Positions 44,779 to 56,333 of a DNA stretch of 64,000 nucleotides are shown here, one piece after another (within the stretch, counting starts at the first letter, position 1; each line of letters starts with the position of its first letter). Source of the DNA: Mesorhabditis belari (lineage: Eukaryota; Nematoda; Chromadorea; Rhabditida; Rhabditidae); contig CAUEEP010000741.1 in the NCBI GenBank assembly GCA_958450365.1, positions 4,071,501 to 4,135,500 of the forward strand, read 5' to 3'. The position numbers were made by a program, and so were the translations under genes. The notes beneath the pieces were generated by a model. That model was not told the origin of the DNA. It did not search any database and saw nothing but the letters and a program-made list of their open reading frames with translations.

Positions 44779-46394
44779 AAGCTTGGAAACAATAGTTTTA
44801 TTCGATTTACAAGTGTATCTCCTTCATATGAATGAAAAAAAAGAGATCCAAAATTCTGGTTTCAGCAAATTGCTAACGATTATTATAAACTTCGCATAGA
44901 CACCGCACAAATTTTCAATCGGGTTGAGGTGAGCGGCTTGGCCATTTCATTACATTGACGCAATTCGCTGTCATATGTGACGAATAGCCACTAAAAAAGC
45001 CACTGATTCGCTACTTCTCTAGCTGTGAAATTCTTTCGCTACTAAAGGTGCTGTTCAAAATGGCCAGAAAATGGCCAGTACTATCAGAAATTAAGTTCTG
45101 GCTTGGCTTTTGTTAAGTTACCTAACTCTGAGGCTTTTAAGTCGAGCTACAGATCATTTTCCGTTCATGTTTTGGAGCCATTTACTAAGAGATTGACTCC
45201 AAAACATGGAAAGCTCTATATTTCAATGTCTTGCAGGTAAGTACCCCAAACAAATTATAGTTTTCTCTAGCCAAATTTGATGAGGATTCTATTAAAGCCA
45301 ATCGTAAGTCAATCTGATGCCTGAAAGTCGAGATATAAGCATTCAAAGTTGACCGGTTTCTGCAGGTTTTTCCTAAGAAAAAAAAACCGCAACTTTGACG
45401 CAAGCCGGTCAGCTTTGACCCCGTTTTTCTCTATCTTGTATATGTGCGCCGAATATTCGACACCAAATTCAAATTTGGCATCTAAACAATCAATTACCTT
45501 GTGTACAGGGTGACCAAGAATTACCGCAACAACTTTTTGGAAGATTATCTGGGAAATGTCTAATTGATTTCAAAAGTGGCAAGTGTTATACAGAGATTGT
45601 AGCCCTTAATCTTGGCTACATTTATCTACCAAAAAATATCCCGATTAGACTTATACAACTCATTTAACAAGCGCTTGAATGAGCGCTAGTCGACATCTCT
45701 TCGGCGACTCTGTCATTTGGCCACTTTTCTCTATTAAAAATTGTTAAGAAAAGCTTCGATTCGATTTGAGTTGCCTGGAAATCTCTTGATTCAGCTGTCA
45801 CTTCAGAGCTTCAGCTGTCACTTCAGCTTCAGAAGTTGATCTCTAGTACCGGATAGCTCAATGGTTAAGCAAAAGGTCGAGGGTTCAATCCCCTCTCTGG
45901 AAATCTACTTTTTCTTTTCAACTCCTTTACTTCTTTATTATATGTAGGCTTTATTATATGTAGTATTCAATCAATAAGAGGAATCTTTCTCTTGTGAGAA
46001 CCAGTTTGAACCGCTTTGAAATGAGATCTATTGAGTAACAACAGTAACAAACGTGTCAGACACAGATAATACAGAATCTTTTTTATAAATAAAGCTTTAA
46101 TGAAGTTTTAGACATTGATTTCATTTCTTTTATTGGTTAGGAAAGTTTTTTCAGATCAAAAACGTCATCAATACATCAGGAATTAGTTTTAAAGATGAAA
46201 CTCGAATGCAATTACAAAAACCGATTTCCCAATTCAATCCCAGGCTTTGAGAGTTTTTGTGTGAGTTGTACTTGTGCGTAAATTGAATCAATGAATGTTG
46301 TGTGGGTTTATTCAATTAATCAATGAGTTTATTCAATTCAATTTCATCAATTTCTCAAGTCAAATCACATTTCACAGTTCACATTCTCTCAATT
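44779..46394. other. No gene seen; one transposon end and one SINE
   Basis: At 45506 a TA-preceded cagggtgaccaagaatta matches the terminus of the mariner at 63375; the partner end was not found. The SINE at 45846 is listed separately. Confidence 0.45.
45846..45950 (+). mobile_element. SINE family S2, copy 3
   Basis: Head ccggatagctcaatggttaa (A-box), gagggttcaatcccctc (B-box), tail actcctttacttctttatta. This is the cleanest copy of the family. Confidence 0.65.
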
Positions 46395-49300
46395 TCATTG
46401 TGTTGTGGGTTCCCGAGTGACAACGATGTTGACTGAAGTGATCGAGTTTCGATGATTTTTGACGGGACAAGGATTTTGTGAGTTTTTTCTCTGTGACGCC
46501 ATCAAAATCGGCAAAACGGCCCGGATATTTGGATTTGATTGGGTCACTTCTGATACTGAACCCCGAAATCGCAAAAGTCTCTTCGCACTCTGTCGGAATT
46601 CGGGTCGAAGACAGAAAAAGACGAAAAAGTAGAGACACGATTGAATACCGTACAATGAGTAGGCGATACCTGAAAAGTGATTACTCAAAAAGCATCAAAT
46701 TTAAGTGGCTTTTATTGCTCTTTTTGTTTTGATTAGTGACTGAATAACATGAGGCTTTTTTTCGAAAGAATTTCGGCTTTCGAAAAAATTTGAACGAAAG
46801 TTCGACTGAGTCTTTCTCTTTCGAAAAATTAAAATATTTGACAGCTAGTTTTCTCATCTGGTTTAACATGAGTTCTAGTACCTTACAGCTTTCATCTCAG
46901 CTTCTAGTACCTTACAGCTTTCATCTCAGCTTCTAGTACCTTACAGCTTTCATCTCAGCTTCTAGTACCTTACAGCTTTCATCTCAGCTTACAGTTCTAT
47001 TATCTTTTAACTTACTATTAACAAAGTACTTCTATTTTTCGTTAGAGAAATCTTAGAGGAAGTTAGAGAAATCAAATCAAATCTTAAGGGTTAATAAAAC
47101 CCTTTTTCTTAAAACTATAAAACTTAAAACTTTTCTTCACTATAAAAATTTGGCTACTTATGTAATGAAATGTGCTCTAACTCTTTGTTTTGACATCAAG
47201 TTGTTTATGTGAAAGAAACGAGTCAAACGGACTTCTTGTCAATCCCCAAACGGACAGTCAATTGGACTTCTTGTCTTTTTGACTGGTTTCGTTTAGGAGC
47301 CCATAAAATCCACAAAACAAAAGCTTTTTCGGAATCTCTCAAAAGCCATTTTGTAGAGTGATGATAGATATGATTCTTGTCAATCCCAAACGGACAGTCA
47401 ATCGGACAGTCAACCGGAATCCTTGTCCTTTTGACTGATTGTCTTTAGGAGCCCATAAAATCAACAAAACAAAAGCTTTTCGGATCTCTCAAAAGCCATT
47501 TTGTAGAGCAATGATAGATTTTTTTTGATTATTCAAAAGATTATATAACGCTTTTATGCGTTCCAGAAAAACTCTTGAAAGTCAGCGCCATTTCATACTC
47601 TTGAACCGAATAGTTAAACTCGAGTTTGGGGTCTCTAAAAGAATCATCTTCTCTATCTTTTCTATCTTTTTCTGTATTTAGACGTTTTTAGAGCTAATTA
47701 CTATAAAAGTAGTGCCTTTTGAGCTCCATTATTGTACAATGTTATCTTGGCTAACAAAAATAGGCACATTTTTGACAAATTTCATTTTTTCGACATCAGC
47801 AATCACGTTTAAAGTCTTATGAAACAAAAAAAAAGTTTTAAATTTTTACACAACTCACGAAACTATTGGAAAAATGTCCGTAGCTTTTAAAAATCTAAAC
47901 GAAAAAGCTGTGAACTCTTTTGGTTTTTGAGAAAAACATCTTGATCTTTTTGTAGAGCGCAACACTAAAATATGCCGTAATGCTGTAAATCCATTCATCT
48001 GATAACAAAAGGGAATGAGAATATACATACAGAATGAGCTTCTATCAAAGAATGAGCTTCTATCAAAGAATGAGCTTCTATCAAAGAATGAGCTCCTATT
48101 CAAAATGATTCGTTGCTTTATGCATTTATTCAACCCTTCATTGCATAGAGTTACCTTGAAACAAATCCGAGAACTTGATCGGTCCCCATTTATTCTCAAT
48201 CAACACTGCGTTCGGTATGGCGACAAAGAGCAGCGATAGGGTACTTATCGCGATCATCGTTTTCAATTGTCGAGTCTCGGTTTTCGTGCATGTCTAAGTA
48301 AAAGATTTGGGGAAATTAAACATACCGGATTTTCTTTAATAGTAGTGCACTGCTGCCTAAGCTTTGCCTAAATTCCTCGAAATCTCGAGAACCGTTTATC
48401 AGAACCTATCGATGTGGGGTCGGAAAATGTAGCTGACGATGAGATCTAGTGGGGGATTAGAGGGTTGAGCTTCTGGGAAAGCTTGGGAACTGTAGAATAG
48501 TCGTCAACTCGACTCAACGCGGGGCACTATTAGGGACCAATCATTGCCAATATTAGGAGCCAATCATTCCCAATATTAGGAGCCAATCACTGCCAATATT
48601 AGGGGCCAATCATTGCCAATCTTAGAGGCCAATCGTTGCCAATATTAGAGGCCAATCATTGCCAATATTAAGGGCCAATCATTGCCAATATTAGGGGCCA
48701 ATCATTGCCAGCAATAATAATGGCAACTCCACATTTTCAATCAACTTTAAACGACTCACTCTTTTACTCGGTATCGTGAAGTTCACATAAATGCATATCG
48801 TGAAAGCCACCAAGTATATTGTCACCGATAAAGTGTTCTGTGTTAGCCCGTAAATCGGATTGATTCTAAATAGGCTATTCGGGAAGCTAAGCTGAGCTAA
48901 GCTAAGCTGAGCTAAGCTAGGCTGAGCTAAGCTGAAAAACTTTTCAACAAACACACTCTCTTGCTTTGACAAGAACAATTTCTTATTTCCCCCCACTCAC
49001 CCGCTCGTTGTCCCACATTGTCGATCGGCGTTTGTTTGAACGTTAAAGAGAACATTCAAAATGGCGGCAATAAGCATCGACTAAATTATCGTTGTTTTCT
49101 CTATTTTCTCTAAAAAAAACTCTAAAAATAGTACCAGCGGGAAAAGAATTCCGACAGAAACCATTATTTTTCTGTGATTGCTTTTCCAAACCCGAAATTT
49201 TGCCATAAATGTCACCGCAAAAAAGCGCTCGAGTGAGACGACAAGAGTCATTGAAGCGGGATAGGTTTCTGGAAATGAGAGAGAGAAAGTACAGTGTTTG

Positions 49301-51450
49301 ATTCTTTAGATTCAATCTTAAAGATTCGAAATTTTATGCCAGATAAATGCCAGTAAATGCCAGATAAATCTTTCTAGAGTCATTGCAATTGTTTAAGTAA
49401 TAAAGTGTCTGTCTGTCTGCTTGTCTGTCTGTCTGTCTGTCTATCTGTCTGTCTATCTGTCTGCCTATCTATCTGTCTGTCTATCTGTCTATCTGTCTAT
49501 CTGTCTATCTGTCCATCTGTCTGTCTGTCCATCTGTCTGTCCATCTGTCTGTCCATCTGTCTGCCTATCTATCTGTCTATCTATCTGTCTATCTATCTGT
49601 CAGATCTAAGCATTTCACTTTCTCATACCTCCAATAATCATAATGATCAACCATGGCGTTGTGAAAAGACATTGTCGTGAAGTCATCGGCTCATGAAAAT
49701 GGCCCGATCCGAGAACGATATAGCGACAAATGCCCGTAACCGTAAAGTTTAAACCATTTATCTGGAAGTCTCAATTTTGATGAGTAGAACTTAACGAGCT
49801 AAGACAATTGCTTCAAAGCTTCTTTCATCGCTGGCATTTGATCAAATCTTGGCTTTGCCTAGCACGCAATTTTGACTCACAACCGCCATGATCCTGTCGA
49901 CTGGCTAAGGGCCTTGTATCTTGCTAGGGAATCGCCAACTTAAATAGCTATCGCTAACTCAGCCTCTTTAAATCACCCTAGCTTATCTGATAGAGTTTTA
50001 AAAGCTGATTCCAAATCTGATTCTAGTTTCACTAACGGAGCCGTCTATCGCGAGTTATTTGGTAAAGAAGTTTAAGCCGCATTTTCAGAGCTAATATAAG
50101 CCTTCTTGCTTCCTGCCAAACGTGGCGATGCGGTGGTTTAGTGGATAGTTTGGGCGCGAGATTTTTGATTCTAGTTCAGACTAACGGAGCCCTGTATCAC
50201 GAGTTATTTGGGAGAGAAGTTTAGGTCATATTTAGCCAATCTAGGCCCTCTTGCTTCTCGTCAAATGTAGCGATTCGTTTTCTTTTCAAATGTAGCGTTT
50301 TTATTAATCGTTTTCTATAAAGACATTGCTTTTAAGTATCTTATTTCACAATAGAGATATCATAAAATAACTTCTGTAAAGAATTCGACCAATCTCCAGA
50401 TTACTTGTGCGTTTAAAAGTCCCGTATCACTTCATATTTTTAAACGATGACTTCATAAAGTCATAAAGGAGCTTTAAAGAGCTTTAAAGGCCCCTTCACT
50501 TTGACTTCACTTTGAATACTTAAAAATGGTTTTTAGTGTTTTAACTAAAAAAGCAAAAAAAGATTTGAACAAGGTTTGTTAAAGGCCCCACGTGGGCACA
50601 CTATTCACTACACCACCGCATCGCTACATTTGACGGAAAGCAAGAGGGCAGCAAGCAGCAATATAGCTAAATACGACCTAAACTTCTTTGCCAAATAACT
50701 CGCGATAGACGGCTCCATTAGTAAAACTCAAATCAGATTTGGAATCACCGTTCAAAACTCTATCAGATAAGCTAGGGGTGATTTAAAGAGGCTGACTTAA
50801 GTTGGCGCTATTCTCTAGTTAGTCGGGAGGTCAAGGATTCGATTCTCGCTAGATTATTGATTCATTTTTTCTGATTTATATGGTTATTTTCTTTCTTTTT
50901 TAGAGCTTAGTGGTTGTGCTGAATCTATTAAATTCAAGAATATTATTCAAAAATACATTTAATCGTGTGAATACATGTACAGTCGGCAAAAAATGTCTTT
51001 CACCATTGTTGTATTCTGTTGTTTACTATGGCATAGACGACATTTAATGCCTTCTCCGTTTTGTACTTTTAGTAACTCGACCTTACTAAAAGTTACTAAA
51101 AGTACAAACGGAGAAGGCATTAAATGTCGTCTATACCATAGTAAACAACAGAATACAACATTGGTGCAAGACTTTTTGCCGACTATATTTTTAAATACAA
51201 TTCTTGAATGACTATTAGCAAATGTTAAAGCAGACTTTCTCGACTTTACTTAAACCTTTTAATTCTTAAAAACAAGAGCATACCTTGTTTTAATAAAACC
51301 CACAAATTCAGCGATGCATAAGAATTGATATATGGTGAAACGAGATCGATCACGGTGAGAAAGGTGGTTGCGATTGAAATCGCATTGAAGAGGAGAACAA
51401 AGAAAGCCGGATCACTGAGTAGGTGACGAAACGAATCGATAGCTGCTCGT
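46395..51450 (-). CDS. Seven-transmembrane receptor, nematode rhodopsin-like (TM2-TM7 seen)
   Basis: Exons: 51450-51284 (SRRAAIDSF, TM2 around AFFVLLFNAISIATTFLTVI), 49761-49629 (TM3 end with ICRYIVL, a DRY-type position; ICL2 MTSRQ; TM4 start PWLIIMIIG), 49080-49001 (TM4 SMLIAAILNVLFNV; ECL2 Cys in RQCGTTS), 48865-48760 (TM5 LSVTIYLVAFTICIYV), 48293-48155 (ICL3 KTETRQLKTM; TM6 with FVAIPNAVL), 46669-46395 (TM7 IAYSLYGIQSCLYFFVFF, then CLRPEFRQ and a long tail, TGA). The last four exons join in phase. The junctions 51284/49761 and 49629/49080 are each off by one base as I place them, so a micro-exon or a sequence error is likely. TM1 and the start codon were not found. The TM7 NPxxY is degenerate, as in many nematode chemo- or peptide receptors; the subfamily is not assigned. 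Confidence 0.8.
46871..46990 (+). repeat. 29-bp tandem repeat
   Basis: Four copies of ttctagtaccttacagcttt plus catctcagc, in the last intron of the 7TM gene. Confidence 0.95.
48031..48098 (+). repeat. 18-bp tandem repeat
   Basis: Four copies of aatgagcttctatcaaag in a 7TM intron. Confidence 0.95.
48328..48718. mobile_element. MITE M2 with internal 23-bp array, copy 2
   Basis: Left end cggattttctttaatagtag, the same body as 18944-19400, then eight or so 23-bp units (gccaatcattgccaatatta). The right end is missing: the array runs to within 45 bp of the TM5 exon at 48760. Confidence 0.8.
49402..49606 (+). repeat. Tetranucleotide array (ctgt/ctat)n
   Basis: About 50 tetramers in a 7TM intron. 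It ends only some 20 bp from the exon at 49629. Confidence 0.97.
49920..50860. mobile_element. Large palindromic element with tRNA-like heads
   Basis: Arms 49925-50165 and 50590-50835 are inverted copies (gcctctttaaatcaccctag, atctgatagagttttaaaag, aacggagccgtctatcgcga, gcgatgcggtggtttagtgg). Each arm end resembles a tRNA A-box (ggtggtttagtggatag); a further tRNA-like piece gggaggtcaaggattcgatt lies at the right. It sits in a 7TM intron. Confidence 0.75.
50990..51184. mobile_element. Short palindromic MITE (TA-flanked)
   Basis: Starts cagtcggcaaaaaatgtctt after TA and ends with gcaagactttttgccgac followed by TA. Arms of about 90 bp pair almost end to end. Confidence 0.88.
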
Positions 51451-51783
51451 CTTGATTCATAAATTCTAATTCTAATTTAAATTCAAGGAAATTTGATTTG
51501 CTCACATAAGAAAGTCAAAAAAAGGTTGTGCAAGATAGCCAAAAAAGCTCAAAATTCAATTTAGATTCAAATTGTGCTCTTAAATTGTCTGCAGAATGAA
51601 ATTCTTAGACTCAGACAAGGTAGCAATTTTGAAACAGCAAAAATCAATTGCAATCGTTCTTTTAATGGTTTTATGTTTCAAGGGCTTTTCAAGTGTCGTG
51701 CTTAAATTTTAGTACACGGATAGAGTGCAGAAGTACAGAAAAAAAACTTCAAAACCATCCAGAAGTACAGCAAAAAATTCTCT

Positions 51784-52441
51784 TCTAAAGTTCTTTCTAA
51801 ATTCTTCTATTCTCCTCTAAATTCTTCTATTCTCCTCTAAATTCTTCTATTCTCTCTAAATTCTTCTATTCTCTCTAAACTCTTCTATTCTATTCTAAAT
51901 TCTTCTATTCTCTTCTAAATTCTTCTATTCTCTTCTAAAGTCTTCTATTCTCTTCTAAAGTCTTCTATTCTCCTCTAAATCTTCTATTCTCTTATAAAGT
52001 CTTCTACTCCTCTTCTAAAGTCTCTATTCTCTTCTAAATTCTTCATCTCTCTAAATTCTTCTATTCTCTCCAAATTCTCCTATTCCTAAATTCTTCTATT
52101 CCTCTCTAAAGTCTCTATTCTCCTCTAAATTCTTCTATTCTCCCCAAATTCTTCTATCTCCTCCCTCTAAATTCCTTCTATTCTCCCCTAAACCCTTCTA
52201 TTCTCCCCAAATTCTTCTATTCTCCCCAAATTCTTCTATTCTCCCTCTAAATTCTTCTATTCTCCTCTAAATTCTTCTATTCTCCTCTAAATTCTTCTAT
52301 TCTCCTCTAAATTCTTCTATTCTCCTCTAAATTCTTCATTCTCTCTAAAGTCTTCTATTCTCCTCTAAATTCTTCTATTCCCTCTAAATCTTCTATTCTC
52401 CTCTAAATTCTTCTATTCTCCCTAAATTCTTCTATTCTCTT
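51784..52441 (+). repeat. 20-bp tandem repeat, indel-rich
   Basis: About 33 copies of tctaaattcttctattctcc with many one-base gains and losses. Confidence 0.95.
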
Positions 52442-53062
52442 TAAACTTCAAAACAAAGCTATTTTTTAAAACTCTGAAACCAAAGACTATGTTAAATCAC
52501 TTGCAAAACCCTTCATATCGGAAAAAAATGAAATGTTTTTGTTGGAAATGAAATATTTGAAAAGTCGTTTCTGCTCACCTCCGCAAAATCCGATTCGCGG
52601 ACCTGCCCTAATTTCCCTACAGAAGACTCTTCAATTTCATTTTTTTCCGCATTCAATTTTTGCTTTTCCCTTTGTCATTCTAAGGCTTATAGTTTGTTGC
52701 TTTTTCTTGGAAATACAGAAAACGAGAAACATTGGAGAGTTTGATACAGGTTTAAAGTGAAGTTTGAGACATGGTTTAAACAGAGCAATCAAAGACAGAG
52801 CAATCAAAGTTCAAAGTCTTTCTGTTCTTCCTTAAAAGTTCTTTCAAAATGACAAAAGCTAAAAGCTACCTTTTGTCTTTTACTAAAAATGACAAGCTAA
52901 GCTACAAGTTAAATTGAGTTAAAAGTTAAAATAACAAGTTAAGCATATTGAATTTATTAGTCAACAAAGGTGTTGAATCATCCTTTCCCTGTGGCGTCTC
53001 GAATAGAGTATTTGATCGGGTTTCAGCTTGTCGATGTCATCAGGGCTCAACTAAAAACAGTT
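52442..53062. other. No gene seen
   Basis: A short minus-strand exon-like piece at about 52578-52612 (acceptor tctgtag, donor gtgagcag) has good splice signals but no partner in phase. It could belong to the 7TM or Thr-rich gene. Confidence 0.3.
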
Positions 53063-53674
53063 ATATGTGTCGTAGCCGATTATGAATTTCAGCCGATTAT
53101 GGGGAGTGGGACAAATGCGACCTTTTTTTGCGCACCCGGACATTTGCGCACCCGGACATTTGCGCACCTTTTTTTGCGCACCTTGCCCATTAGCGCACCT
53201 TTTTTCAGCGTTTTACAAAAGCTCCCAAAAAGCTAATATTAACCAATTTCTATTTCAAATGTTGTTTTTCTAGGTTCTAGGTAATTTTAGGGCGTAGAAT
53301 CGAAATTTTGACATATCAGAGCTTGTGGAAACAAACGGACGCAGTTATACAAAGAGAAAATCGACAATTTTCTGTAATTTGATCTAGCCGTTTTGTCTGT
53401 TTTGTCAATGACTCTGCGTTGAATGAGATCAAATACTTGATGGTTGGACGCTCCTAGTCCCACTCATTCATAATCGGCTACGGTGGTCCCGTCGATTTTT
53501 AATGAAACGTTTTAAGCGCTGGCAATTTTTAACCTAGACTCACAAATTTGGTGCCAATCGATGCAGAATTTAATTAGCTATAAAATGATTTAATATTGCC
53601 CTCATACATTGAAGGGTTGCTCTAATAGAAAGATTTGCCAAAAAATTTCATTCATAATCGGCTACGACATATAA
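53063..53674. mobile_element. Inverted-repeat element with ends tcgtagccgattatgaat
   Basis: Left end at 53062-53087 and right end at 53651-53674 are inverted copies; a third, internal copy lies near 53466. It contains a fragment of MITE M1 (gggacaaatgcgac, 53099-53200). The right end overlaps the last codons of the Thr-rich ORF at 53662. Confidence 0.75.
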
Positions 53675-54008
53675 TCTCTTATCTCTGTATCTACTCTTCT
53701 TTTTCTTAACCTCACCTCTTGGTCTTCATATTGGTAGTCAATGGAGCCGGTCCCTGCTGTTGTAGTGGTCGTCGTGGTTGTAGTTGTTGTTGTAGTTGTT
53801 GTTGTCGTTGTTGTTGTAGTTGTTGTTGTAGTTGTTGTTGTCTTGTTGCTGTAGTTGTTGTTGTGTTGTTGTTGTAGTTTTTGTAGTTGTGTAGTTGTTG
53901 TAGTTGTTGTAGTTGTTGTAGTTGTTGTTGTCATCGTTGTTGTCGTTGTAGTTGTTGTTGTTGTTGTTGTCATCGTTGTTGTCGTTGTCGTTGTTGTCGT
54001 TGTTGTCG

Positions 54009-54039
<31 letters not shown>

Positions 54040-55200
54040 CGTTGTCGTTGTTGTTGTTGTCATCGTTGTTGTCGTTGTAGTCGTTGTTGTTGTGGTTGTT
54101 GTCGTGGTCGTGATTGCAGTTGTAGTCGTTGTCGTAGTTGAAGTTGTTGCCTCTCTAAAATATCAACATCTGACAAATCCTAGTCAAAACAAGCGGTTTA
54201 TTATGTTGCTCAATCTTGTGACCGTTAGTAAAAACTTTATGTTGTTGTGCAACACATTAGCCTGGCAACTAGTAAAATTCATGCCTTCATGCCGTGTGAA
54301 AATTCATGCTCAGCTACCATTCAGTTTTTCTAAAAAATTGCGCTTTATTAAACCGAAGTCAAAAGAGTCACAAGAGTAAATTCAAAGATTTAATTACCAT
54401 GACATTCAACCAATCACTAAATGTATAATAAACTGAGAAAAGATTAAAAAAAACGTCACACAAGGTGTAAAAAGCTATCCTATAATCGCCTCCTATAAAA
54501 ACCATCCTATAATCTATCTAACACTTTAAAATAACATAAATCAGTAAACAAAGAAAGTGGAGCGCAACATTTAGAAAAAAATGACACGTATTGGGTTGGG
54601 GACTATGACTCGGCGCCAAACTTTAAAGGGACTTTTTGCACACATAAAGCCTTCTTTAAATATACCTTTGGTTTCATCAAAAGGATCCACTATTTCTCTA
54701 CAAAATGACTTTTGAGAGATTCCACAAAGCTTTTCTTTCGTGGAGTTTATGGACTCCCAAACACAGCTAGTCAAAATGGCAAAGAGCCCGACTCATCATT
54801 TGAACAGTTTCTTTCACATAAACCTTCTTTGGTGTTTATATAAAAAAGATAGAGCACATTCAATTACTTAAGTTGCCAAATTTGCAGGAAGATCCCACCA
54901 ATGGTTTTTTCTAGATGACAGTTTGTAGTTTTTGTGAAAAAATGGCTTTTTCTTGAGCGGAGGCGCTGTTTGAATTTTCTTTTAAATGTCATTTTGTAGA
55001 GAATTAGTTAACCATTCTACTCATATCAAACGCATATTATTTGACAAAGTCGAATAGAAGTTTTAGACATTTTTTTGATTTTCGGCGCCGAGTCATAGTC
55101 CCCAACCCAATATTAGTAATTTTTTTGGAAGAATTGAAAGGTACCTGAGTTCCACATGAATACATGAATTTCCTCGGAATGAAAAAACGGCATAAAGCAT
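53662..55200 (-). CDS. Thr-rich mucin-like protein, paralogue 1 (possibly truncated)
   Basis: Two exons join in phase: 55200-55145 (ATG, MLYAVFSF) and 54154-53662 (TAG). After REATTS comes a poly-Thr region of about 120 residues coded by an (acn)n microsatellite, with an interior Gln/Asn-rich stretch where the frame slips and then returns; then AGTGSIDYQYEDQE and a basic tail. SIDYQYEDQE matches SVEFQYEDME in the neighbour at 55349, so the two look like tandem paralogues. The stop lies in the terminus of the 53063-53674 element; alternatively a GTGAGG at 53713 is used as donor and the tail continues downstream. Thr runs of this sort are usually O-glycosylated in secreted proteins (inference). 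The start exon is the least certain part. Confidence 0.42.
53755..54150 (+). repeat. Trinucleotide array (gtt/gtc/gta)n
   Basis: About 130 triplets; on the minus strand acn codons for Thr. Confidence 0.96.
54591..55110. mobile_element. MITE with mariner-like ends
   Basis: TA-flanked, ends ttggggactatgactcggcg and its inverse. It lies in the intron between the two exons of the Thr-rich gene above. The interior has no recognisable transposase. Confidence 0.85.
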
Positions 55201-55348
55201 GAAGCAAAAGCACGAAGCACAAAACACGAATTTTACTAGTTTACTAGTTGCTCATTAGTCTCTCAAGTTTTACCTAACTCTGTGAACAACACAAGGCAAA
55301 CATTCGGTGCTTTTTTTGCAACACTTTATCAACATTTATTCCCGAACA

Positions 55349-56219
55349 TCAAGCCGTTTTCTTGTTAGTGACAGCAATCTTTTGTGTGACAGCAATCCTC
55401 TGCGATTCCCCTTCAAGATCCTCATCAGTCGGCATCGCCAAATTGTCGATGATATTCGAAATGTGATCGAAAACTTCCGGTCCACTCTGTGTCCAGTTTC
55501 CCTTTTTCTGTAGTCGATCGATTCTTTTCTTTATCTTGTCCCTGCTCATCGTGTAGTTCTTTGGGTTAAAATTTCTCATTTTCTCAAAATTTCGAGCACT
55601 GATTTTCGAGATTTTATCAAAGTCAGAAGTTTTTGTATTGTTTGCATTGAGATCGCTCCAGAATTTGGACGGTTTGGTGGTATGAGAAAAATGATTCGAA
55701 AATGGTTGGTGAAGTGGTTGGCGCTGGTAGTTGGGGTTTGAATTTAAGGGAGGTACTGGGGATGTGATACGCGACAGTTTAAGCGTTGTTGTGACCTCCA
55801 TGTCTTCATATTGAAATTCGACTGACTCATCATCTTCCTGGTGTAGTTGTAGTCGTAGTAGCTGTAGTCGTTGTCGTTGTTGTATGTTGCTGCTGTCGTA
55901 GTCGTTGTTGTTATCGTTGTTGTCGTCGTTGCTGTTGTCGTTGTTGTTGTTGTTGTCGTTGTTGTTGTTTTGTCGTTGTTGTCGTCGTTGTTGTTGTCGT
56001 TGTTGTCGTCGTTGCTGTTGTTGTCGTCGTTGTTGTCGTTGTAGTGGTTGTAGTTGTTGTTGTAGTTGTACTAGTTGTGGTTGACGCAGTTGTCGCTGCT
56101 GATGTCACAGTTGTATCTGATGTTGTCGTTGAAGCCAGACTCGTTAAACTGATTGCCGTTGTTCCCAGACCATTTGTCTCGCCGTTTTGTTCCCAAAACC
56201 AACAGTTAATTGCAACCAA
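55349..56219 (-). CDS. Thr-rich protein, paralogue 2
   Basis: The last exon, 55837-55349 (acceptor caccag, TGA), codes 162 residues: EDDESVEFQYEDMEVTTTLK, then Ser/Asn/Pro-rich sequence, a basic helix-prone part (RDKIKKRIDRLQKKG), IFDH-like hydrophobic residues and a Lys-rich end. An aataaa lies directly downstream on the minus strand (55334-55340). Upstream, 56219-55848 is open as a Thr-rich frame (ISLTSLASTTTSDTTVTSAA then poly-Thr), but the frame slips into Gln/Arg codons at about 55970 and stops at 55911, so either an intron or a frameshift separates it from the last exon. No start codon was found in the Thr frame. Confidence 0.5.
55848..56075 (+). repeat. Trinucleotide array (gtt/gtc)n
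   Basis: About 75 triplets, the counterpart of 53755-54150. Confidence 0.95.
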
Positions 56220-56333
56220 AAAAGTAAGCCAAAAAGTAAGCTGAGTAAGTAGTAAGCCTTTCCATTCAGATTTGTGATGTGCAAAGGCGGTAACGCAAAT
56301 TTTCTTTCTCTATATCTTAAATTAAAAGAATAC

